Of a DNA stretch of 5,776 nt, positions 1 to 4,713 are shown in pieces. The notes beneath the pieces were generated by a model. It did no database searches, had not been told where the DNA came from, and saw only the letters and a program-made list of their open reading frames with translations. How positions within the stretch are numbered: the stretch's first letter is position 1; every line of letters starts with the position of its first letter. This DNA comes from Pseudomonadota bacterium (GTDB lineage Bacteria; Pseudomonadota; Gammaproteobacteria; Xanthomonadales; Xanthomonadaceae): positions 1-5,776 of the forward strand of contig JAFAEU010000291.1 of assembly GCA_023423855.1 (NCBI GenBank). The letters are read 5' to 3'. A program made the position numbers and the translations under genes.

Positions 1-2487
1 GACTTCGAGCGCGGCCATCGGGTGTGCGATCCTGCCGGGCACGTCATCGACCTCCGCCAGCGTCACCAGCTGGGAAGCATGGCCAGGCAGCTCGGTTTTC
101 CACGCCGCCGGATCATCCATTGCCAGCGCAACCAGCTGCAGCGCGTCGACCTGGGGCGCCGGCGGGCGTTGCCGCTCGCCCCATTCGAGCGGACCGAGAT
201 CTTCGTCGAATGTCGGCAGAAACCAGACATCGATCCGCACGTGTCCCTGCAGCTTGTAGGGCGTCGTGCCTTCGAGCGAACCCCTGAATCTCACGGACGC
301 GAACGAGAAGCCGAGAACCTCGATCTCGATACCTGTGTCTATCGAGACCTGGAAATAGAAGCGCGGCGACCACATGAACAGCGCGTCCAGCTGCAGCCAG
401 GCGTGGGCCTTCGCGATCTTGAAATCGGCCCACAGGTCGCCACGGAGGCCGAACTGCACACTGCCGGGCGTGATCGCCAGGTATGCCGCGACCTGGATCT
501 TCAGGAACGCCTTCGGAGATACGTCGATCCTGACGCGCTCGAGTTCCTTGAGGTACGGCGTCTGGCAGGTGAGTTCCGAGTATTGCGGGTGATATCCGCC
601 GATCGACAGCTCGAATGCGCCACCAGCTGTCCAGCCGACATAGATTCCGAGGTCGCCGGAGATGTTGAACTGGCCGATCTTCGAGTCGCGCATCCGCGCA
701 TAGAGTTCGAGGTGATCCCCGGCGACCGCGACGTAGACGTCGGCTTTGATGTCCGTTACCGGCAGCGCTTTGGTCGGTACCCGTACGCGCAGTGCACCGA
801 GAAGGACGAACATGTAATCGGGCAGGGTGAGGATCGCGCCGATCTTGAACTCGACGAACTTGGCCTCCGAACCCCAGCCCAATTCGACGATCGGGCCGAA
901 CACGAACGCCCCCGGGCGCGGCGGGAATATGCTGGCGACCTGGTCGAGCAGCTTCGGCGCGGCGGAGACGGGGTTCTCCGGGAAAAGCATCCGATCGATC
1001 ACGTGATCCTTCATGCCTTCGCGGAGCGCATCGAGATCGATGCCGCGATCCAGGGCGACCAGGCCGCCGATTCCGTTGAGCGTGAAGCCGAAACTCAGGT
1101 TGATCGGCGACGGGAATCGAATGCCCATCACAAGCACGAGCGAGAACGGATCCGGTGCGAGGATGACGATCGAACTGACCCCGACCTTGAGGATGTCCAG
1201 CTGTATGGCGCCACCGAACTCAACGCGTTTGAACTTCGACCCATCCGGTTGCTTGTACTCGCGCTCGACGCGCTGGATGAAGCCGCCGCCGGTCACGATT
1301 CCCGCGTCGACGCGCAGGCCGACCTGGTCGGGCCAGCGCGGCGTGACCGGCAGGTTGAACATCGCGTGGTGATCGTCGACGTCGTTGATCTCGACGATGA
1401 ATCCCGCACCCACGACCTGCATGCCGACGGCACCGCCGATCATCGTCGCAACCGATGTGGTGAGCTCGAATCCGGTGACCTCGCGCTTCGGGTTGCGCAG
1501 AATCCCAAGCGCAAGCTCGCGCAGTTCGACGGCCGGGTACGAGAAGCGGACCGGAAGAACGGCCCTTTCATTGGCGCGGCCGTCGCCGATGTAGAAGCCC
1601 TGCGCGGTATCCAGGGAGACGGCCGTATGACTCGTTGTTTTCGGATCGGCTGATCCGGGCATTATCTTCTTGAGCAGCGGGTCGCCGGTGATGCCAGGCT
1701 CAAGCATCGTGCGCAGGCGGATGCCGAGGATCGCCACATCGCCCATGTACCACTTTTCGTCGCGCTCGATGAGCGAGGCCTTCTCTTCCTCGGTGGGATT
1801 CGCTATGTGGCGATCGCTGAACTGCAGGAACGCCTCGAACTTGACCTGGTCGAGGTTCATCCCGCCCAACTTTGTGGTAGGCAGGTTGTCCACGAGGGCA
1901 ACGAGGACGAACTTGCCGCCGGACCGGTCGAGCGACAGCTTGTCGCCCAGTCTGGCTACGAGATTCTGCGTGCCCAGGACCGTGGAGCCGAACTTGTTGA
2001 GGAGGTTCTCCGCGCCGGCGCCGAGGTCCTTCCAGGGCCGCACCCAAGGGTCCCAGAGCTTCATGAGTCCGCTCTGGATGGCTTCGTCCACGTCGCCTGC
2101 CTCGTTCTTCGCGAGTTCCTTCGCGACGATGGCATAGGCTTGGTCCATCGCGGCGAGGACCGTGCCGATGCGAACCGCCACGCGTGCGGCGAGATCTATG
2201 TTGAAGTCGTCTGCCTTGAGGTCTTCGGCGGATTCCTCGATATTCTTCTTTATGGTCTTCGTCTGGTTCTCGATGCTTTTCGCGATGGCTTCGACGATTG
2301 GCGCGCTCGCTTCAATGTCCGCCTTGAGGGTGGTGAAACGCACCGATATTTCTTCGGACGAGAAACTGGTGACGATGGACTTGATGAAAGAGCCGGTGTC
2401 CTTGAATGTCGTGCCGGACAGTTCGCCCAATCGCGAGTTGCAGAACGATTCGATTCCCTTGAGGAACCCGGTGGCAATGTCAGTCAT
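1..2487 (-). CDS. DUF6603-family large protein (N-terminal 829 residues, 3' end outside window)
   Basis: The frame is open for 829 codons from ATG at 2487 to the window edge, so the true C-terminus is missing. The start is supported by GGAG at 2498-2495, seven bases before the ATG. No signal peptide or membrane segment is visible. Residues about 50-127 are charged and heptad-like, probably helical or coiled coil. From about residue 290 the chain is beta-rich, with alternating hydrophobic residues and many Gly and Asp. Signatures I associate with DUF6603 are: GIDLDALREG (482-491) then LFPENP (501-506); FVFGPIVELGWG (528-539); GDLGIYVGW (611-619) with GGYHP (630-634); and AYLAITPGSVQFG (668-680) followed by LDALFMWSP (700-708). 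The family is uncharacterised and no catalytic motif is apparent, so a structural or binding role is only a guess. The gene has its own ~470-bp leader, so it is probably transcribed separately from the upstream operon. The first ~100 codons are AT-richer (45% GC over 2221-2280) than the body (75% over 1261-1320). Family call fairly sure; function unknown. Confidence 0.78.
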   Translation of the reverse strand, partial: MTDIATGFLKGIESFCNSRLGELSGTTFKDTGSFIKSIVTSFSSEEISVRFTTLKADIEASAPIVEAIAKSIENQTKTIKKNIEESAEDLKADDFNIDLAARVAVRIGTVLAAMDQAYAIVAKELAKNEAGDVDEAIQSGLMKLWDPWVRPWKDLGAGAENLLNKFGSTVLGTQNLVARLGDKLSLDRSGGKFVLVALVDNLPTTKLGGMNLDQVKFEAFLQFSDRHIANPTEEEKASLIERDEKWYMGDVAILGIRLRTMLEPGITGDPLLKKIMPGSADPKTTSHTAVSLDTAQGFYIGDGRANERAVLPVRFSYPAVELRELALGILRNPKREVTGFELTTSVATMIGGAVGMQVVGAGFIVEINDVDDHHAMFNLPVTPRWPDQVGLRVDAGIVTGGGFIQRVEREYKQPDGSKFKRVEFGGAIQLDILKVGVSSIVILAPDPFSLVLVMGIRFPSPINLSFGFTLNGIGGLVALDRGIDLDALREGMKDHVIDRMLFPENPVSAAPKLLDQVASIFPPRPGAFVFGPIVELGWGSEAKFVEFKIGAILTLPDYMFVLLGALRVRVPTKALPVTDIKADVYVAVAGDHLELYARMRDSKIGQFNISGDLGIYVGWTAGGAFELSIGGYHPQYSELTCQTPYLKELERVRIDVSPKAFLKIQVAAYLAITPGSVQFGLRGDLWADFKIAKAHAWLQLDALFMWSPRFYFQVSIDTGIEIEVLGFSFASVRFRGSLEGTTPYKLQGHVRIDVWFLPTFDEDLGPLEWGERQRPPAPQVDALQLVALAMDDPAAWKTELPGHASQLVTLAEVDDVPGRIAHPMAALEV

Positions 2488-2545
2488 CGGACAACTCCGA
2501 AGATTCAATGCCACGATGTTGGCGGGAAGGCGCCGAGACCGATGG

Positions 2546-2561
2546 CTATTCTGCAAAATAG
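2546..2561. promoter_or_regulatory. 16-bp imperfect palindrome upstream of the DUF6603 gene, possible operator
   Basis: CTATTCTGCAAAATAG matches its own reverse complement at 14 of 16 positions, with an inner TGCA core. It lies 58 bp upstream of the DUF6603 start, where an operator or the dyad of a 5' leader would be expected. No known regulator motif is recognised. It could be a chance palindrome. Confidence 0.3.
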
Positions 2562-2618
2562 TGTGTCGAATGGGCAGGAATAGCGAAGGTGAGTTCTTGC
2601 TACACCTAGCATCCGACA

Positions 2619-2630
2619 GCTTCCGGAAGC
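2619..2630. repeat. 12-bp perfect palindrome GCTTCCGGAAGC
   Basis: A perfect dyad about 130 bp upstream of the DUF6603 start. It has no loop, so it would act as a dimeric protein site more readily than as an RNA hairpin. Its role is unknown. A perfect 12-mer palindrome is uncommon, but not exceptional, by chance in a region of this size. Confidence 0.3.
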
Positions 2631-2677
2631 CCCTCTTGCGGATAAGGTGAATCTACTACTGCCCTCACGTAAATATG

Positions 2678-2689
2678 TGACGTATGTCG
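2678..2689. repeat. 12-bp direct repeat, copy 1 (TGACGTATGTCG)
   Basis: Exact copy of the sequence at 2939-2950, in the same orientation and 261 bp away. The unit contains an imperfect dyad GAC-N4-GTC, so both copies could bind the same protein. They could also be ends of a short inserted stretch. The flanking bases differ between the copies. Confidence 0.4.
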
Positions 2690-2782
2690 TGGAATGAATG
2701 TGCCGCACAATTGCTGTCTGCGACACTGCTTTGAAATGCAATGGCATAACTTTTGGCAGGTGTAATGCCGCAAATTTTTCCG

Positions 2783-2812
2783 TCCCGCTACTCCCAAATG
2801 GGAGTGGCGGGA
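2783..2812 (+). terminator. Strong GC-rich hairpin (14-bp arms), terminator or transcript barrier
   Basis: The arms at 2783-2796 and 2799-2812 are complementary over 14 positions, with one U-G wobble in + strand RNA. The same position is a C-A mismatch in minus-strand RNA. The innermost A-T pair would open to give a four-base AAAT loop. No U-tract follows directly on the minus strand (the next bases there are CGGAAAAATTTGC), so it is not a textbook intrinsic terminator for the operon. It may stabilise the 3' end of the operon mRNA or pause polymerase within the C-rich stretch. Confidence 0.4.
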
Positions 2813-2835
2813 AACATTCGATTCGGGATGTTTTT
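2812..2835 (+). terminator. Hairpin followed by T5 on the + strand, intrinsic-terminator-like
   Basis: AAACATTC (2812-2819) pairs with GGATGTTT (2826-2833) through one wobble pair, leaving a six-base loop. A run of five T (2831-2835) overlaps and follows the right arm. It abuts the GC-rich hairpin at 2783-2812. Read on the + strand the pair resembles a terminator, yet no + strand gene lies upstream in the window. It could stop antisense transcription that would otherwise run into the operon. The stem is weak (mostly A-T). Confidence 0.3.
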
Positions 2836-2897
2836 AGGGGGGGAGGTAAGGGCAGATCCCTGCGTTCGCGGACATCCCATAAGGTCAGGGTGAAGGG

Positions 2898-2907
2898 CCG
2901 TTAACGG
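2898..2907. repeat. 10-bp perfect palindrome CCGTTAACGG
   Basis: A perfect dyad 52 bp beyond the stop codon of the alginate-export gene, between two G-runs. Integron core sites were considered and do not fit. No function can be assigned. Confidence 0.2.
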
Positions 2908-2938
2908 GGGGTAGGGACGCCAGTTCCGCCAAGCAGGC

Positions 2939-2950
2939 TGACGTATGTCG
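2939..2950. repeat. 12-bp direct repeat, copy 2 (TGACGTATGTCG)
   Basis: Second exact copy of the 12-mer at 2678-2689, placed 8 bp beyond the stop codon of the alginate-export gene. It marks the edge where GC content drops from the operon into the intergenic region. Confidence 0.4.
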
Positions 2951-2958
2951 ATGCTCGG

Positions 2959-4314
2959 TCAGAAACGATACTGCGCTGTCAAGCTCATGTGGCGCAGCGC
3001 ATCGTCCCCCTCTGTCTCGCGCAGGAATGCGCCCGGTCGTGAGTAGGCGAACACGGCGTTCAACGACCACCCCGGTGATGGCGTCCACGTAGCACCGAAC
3101 GAAGCGATGGTCGCCACATACCGGGCATTGCTGTTTCCAGGTGCTCGGATCATCGTACCGTTGGGCGCGTAGACACCATCGCCGGTGCTGTACCGCCAGA
3201 ACAGGTCCAGGCTGGCATTCAGTTCGGTCTGCGGCGTCGGCCGCAGGAACAGCGCCGGATGGATGTTGAAGAAGTTGCGTGGTCCCAGCGTCGCTTCATC
3301 ACCGAAGTAGTTGCCGCGCGGGTACATTGCATTGAGTGTGCCGAGGCGGTCGTCGTCCGGATCGCGGTCGCCGCTGGCGACCGCCATGCTTAGGGCCAGT
3401 CTGGGCCGCCAGGCCGCGTCGTCGAAGGTGTAGCCGGTGTCGGTGGCGAGCGACCAGGCGTGGATCCCGGCGTCGCCGAAGCGTCCGCCCTGCAGCACGT
3501 ACTCCCAGTTCCAGTCCCACGCGGCGCGGCTGCCGAACATGCGTGCGCCGAGCGTCCAACGGCGCTCATGGGCGGTGCCCTGCGCGTAGCGCGCGGCGCG
3601 ATCCTCGAAGTGCAGGAGATAGGCGTCCCAGTGACTGCCGTCGCCGGTGCGGGTCGCGTACACGCCGCGCAGCGCCTGGGTGCGCGAGCGGGCGTCGTCG
3701 AAGGTGCCTGGGCGGTTCTGCCGAGGCGCCGCCGCGAACGCATCGACATGCCAGTGGCCACGTGTGGCGTACGCGCGGATGGCATCGAAGCTGCGACGCA
3801 CATTCGGCCCCTCGCGCGCGTCGATCAGCCGCCCCGATCCCATCAGCAGTTCCTGGATGCCCGCACGCACACCGAGGCATTCGACACCCGCCGCCGAGCC
3901 GTGCCACTCCGCGAACAGATTGGTTGGATCGAGCCGGTTGGCATCCACCGGCGACGGTCCCGCCGCGCGTCCGTTGGCGCGCGACGTGGCCAGTTGCGCG
4001 AAGCCGCGCCAGTGCTGGCCTATCCGGAAATCGGCGAAGACGGAATGGCGCTGCAGCCAGGCGCCCCGGCGATCCTGCGGATCCGCGCCGTAGCCGGGGT
4101 TGTCGGTGTACTCGTAGCGCCAGCGCAGGTCGCCGCCAAGGCTGACCCGCACAGCGCCGAAGACCGGGCGGGCCTTCCAGCAGGCGATCCGGTCGCTGTC
4201 GGCACAGGCTTCGCGCTGCGCGGCGAAGTCGTCGTGGTAGCGCAGCGGACGGAACTCCCGCGCGGCGAGGTCGGGCGCCAGCGCCAGCGCCAGCGCGAGC
4301 AGCGTCGCGCGCAT
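2959..4314 (-). CDS. Alginate-export family outer-membrane beta-barrel protein
   Basis: 451 residues. A short signal peptide (residues 1-18, with an LALALALA core ending LAA) points to export to the outer membrane. The mature chain alternates polar and aromatic or hydrophobic residues and ends in QYRF with a C-terminal Phe, a classic barrel signal for BAM. Patterns I associate with PF13372-type proteins are: SLGGDLRWRYEYTDNPGYG (58-76); GSGRLIDAREGPNVRRSFD (159-177); and SGDRDPDDDRLGTLNAMYP (314-332) followed by NYFGD. Pseudomonas AlgE, an 18-strand alginate channel, belongs to this family, but no alginate synthesis genes are seen here, so the substrate is unknown and I give no symbol. Cys37 and Cys45 near the N-terminus could form a disulfide. 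It is the last gene of the operon: its ATG lies one base after the TGA of the second XapX gene (TGA-C-ATG), with only a weak GCTGGG in front, so translational coupling is likely. Confidence 0.88.
   Translation of the reverse strand: MRATLLALALALAPDLAAREFRPLRYHDDFAAQREACADSDRIACWKARPVFGAVRVSLGGDLRWRYEYTDNPGYGADPQDRRGAWLQRHSVFADFRIGQHWRGFAQLATSRANGRAAGPSPVDANRLDPTNLFAEWHGSAAGVECLGVRAGIQELLMGSGRLIDAREGPNVRRSFDAIRAYATRGHWHVDAFAAAPRQNRPGTFDDARSRTQALRGVYATRTGDGSHWDAYLLHFEDRAARYAQGTAHERRWTLGARMFGSRAAWDWNWEYVLQGGRFGDAGIHAWSLATDTGYTFDDAAWRPRLALSMAVASGDRDPDDDRLGTLNAMYPRGNYFGDEATLGPRNFFNIHPALFLRPTPQTELNASLDLFWRYSTGDGVYAPNGTMIRAPGNSNARYVATIASFGATWTPSPGWSLNAVFAYSRPGAFLRETEGDDALRHMSLTAQYRF
4275..4292 (-). 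repeat. Three tandem 6-bp units inside a signal-peptide code
   Basis: GCGCCA is repeated three times on the + strand (TGGCGC on the coding strand), encoding the Leu-Ala core of the barrel protein's signal peptide. Because the unit is six bases, gain or loss of a unit would change the hydrophobic core by two residues without a frameshift. Confidence 0.5.
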
Positions 4315-4315
4315 G

Positions 4316-4474
4316 TCAACCCAGCAGCCAGCCGCCCGACAGGAAGCCCAGGCACATCGCCACCACCAGCAGTGCGCCCTCCAGCCGCGGCGGTGCCGGC
4401 AGTGGAATGTCTAGCAGGCGGCAGCCGACGCCGACGGCCAGCGCCAGGATGAAGCCGAGTACGGTGGCGATCAT
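4316..4474 (-). CDS. XapX-domain (DUF1427) small membrane protein, second copy
   Basis: 52 residues. The length matches the ~50-residue XapX family. One hydrophobic helix (about residues 2-18, GFILALAVGVG) is followed by the hallmark LLDIPLPAPPRLEG (20-33) and a second hydrophobic stretch ending GGWLLG. It is therefore a hairpin-like inner-membrane protein of unknown function. It shares GC-LL-IP-PAPP-L-GA-LVVAM with the gene just upstream, so the pair is a tandem duplication. The ATG at 4474 overlaps the upstream stop (ATGA) and is preceded by GAGGAGG at 4486-4480 with five bases between. A longer open frame extends further upstream, but it runs through XapX 1 and the exporter gene in another frame and is not used. 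Confidence 0.85.
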   Translation of the reverse strand: MIATVLGFILALAVGVGCRLLDIPLPAPPRLEGALLVVAMCLGFLSGGWLLG

Positions 4475-4713
4475 GACATCCTCCTCGAGGAGGACGAGGA
4501 CGGCGGCGTGCCGGTCGGGCCGCCGCAGTCGACGACGCTGGTGGCTTCGCGACGGGCGAGGAAGCGGTCGGCGAGCTGGTAGCCGGTGGTCATCGCCACC
4601 ACGAGGAAAGCACCGACCAGCACCGGCGGCGCCGGAGACGGAATGCCGAGCAGCCAGCAGCCGAACCCGATGCCGAAGCCGAGCAGCAGGCCAATCAGGA
4701 ACTTCGGGCTCAT
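4471..4713 (-). CDS. XapX-domain (DUF1427) small membrane protein, first copy, with Ser-rich tail
   Basis: 80 residues. Residues 4-47 form the XapX unit: a Gly-rich hydrophobic helix (IGLLLGFGIGFGCWLLG), the IPSPAPP motif (24-30), then a second hydrophobic segment (GAFLVVAMTTGY). The family is short integral membrane proteins without assigned function. Unlike its neighbour it has about 30 extra residues: a charged stretch LADRFLARRE, then a Pro/Ser-rich tail ending SSSSSRRMS, probably cytoplasmic or disordered. The start is backed by GGAG (4722-4719) five bases upstream, and the ATG overlaps the stop of the exporter gene (ATGA at 4713-4710). The tail's last codons also carry the Shine-Dalgarno and a palindrome for the next gene. 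Confidence 0.85.
   Translation of the reverse strand: MSPKFLIGLLLGFGIGFGCWLLGIPSPAPPVLVGAFLVVAMTTGYQLADRFLARREATSVVDCGGPTGTPPSSSSSRRMS
4479..4494 (-). promoter_or_regulatory. 16-bp perfect palindrome enclosing the Shine-Dalgarno of the second XapX gene
   Basis: TCCTCCTCGAGGAGGA is its own reverse complement. In the mRNA it can fold into a six-pair GC-rich stem with a UCGA loop. The right arm and loop contain GAGGAGG, the ribosome binding site of the gene starting at 4474. The element lies within the last codons of the first XapX gene (Ser-Ser-Ser-Arg-Arg region). Ribosomes finishing the first gene would open it, linking synthesis of the second to the first. The palindrome is seen directly; the coupling role is inference. 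Confidence 0.6.

Larger units (their letters stand above)
2785..2925 (-). promoter_or_regulatory. C-rich, G-poor stretch of minus-strand RNA, possible Rho utilisation (rut) region
   Basis: Just after the alginate-export stop codon, minus-strand RNA is rich in C runs, including six and seven C in a row (complements of 2906-2911 and 2837-2843) and several CCC triplets, with fewer G. This kind of C over G bias is typical of Rho loading sites, and the region lies where the operon transcript should end. The same bases form G-runs on the + strand. Inference only; no consensus exists to confirm it by eye. Confidence 0.3.
2488..2958. other. Intergenic region, GC-poor, no convincing gene
   Basis: This 471-bp gap separates the alginate-export gene (stop at 2959) from the DUF6603 gene (start at 2487). 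GC falls to about 47% over 2641-2820, against 73% in a counted line of the operon. Short open frames here (minus 2747-2505 and 2797-2606, plus 2698-2904) show no protein-like pattern and I do not call them. It must hold the promoter of the DUF6603 gene unless that gene is read through from the operon. I see no clear sigma-70 -35/-10 pair and mark none. It contains two hairpins, G-runs, a 12-bp direct repeat and short palindromes, listed separately. Confidence 0.7.

Noticed and set aside
22..1653. 543-codon open frame on the + strand opposite the DUF6603 gene
   Set aside because: Its translation is rich in Arg, Asp, Glu and Leu without any family pattern, while the minus strand carries clear DUF6603 signatures through the same bases. 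High GC at third codon positions commonly opens such antisense frames.
2665..2680. TCAC-N8-GTGA dyad resembling a CRP/Clp site
   Set aside because: The half-sites face the wrong way (CRP sites read TGTGA-N6-TCACA) and the spacing is wrong.
2505..2904. Short open frames in the intergenic region (80, 63 and 68 codons)
   Set aside because: No ribosome binding site or protein-like pattern that I can see, and mixed residue use typical of non-coding DNA.
2783..2910. Integron attC-like site from the hairpins and GTTAAC
   Set aside because: No matching GTTRRRY and RYYYAAC core pair flanks the hairpins, and the palindrome at 2898-2907 does not fit either core.
2678..2950. Miniature transposable element between the 12-bp direct repeats
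   Set aside because: The repeats could be target-site duplications, but no terminal inverted repeats are found just inside them, and 12 bp is long for most such elements.
3336..4452. + strand open frames of 269 and 330 codons opposite the barrel gene
   Set aside because: Arg- and Ala-rich translations with no motif, antisense to a well-supported outer-membrane barrel gene.
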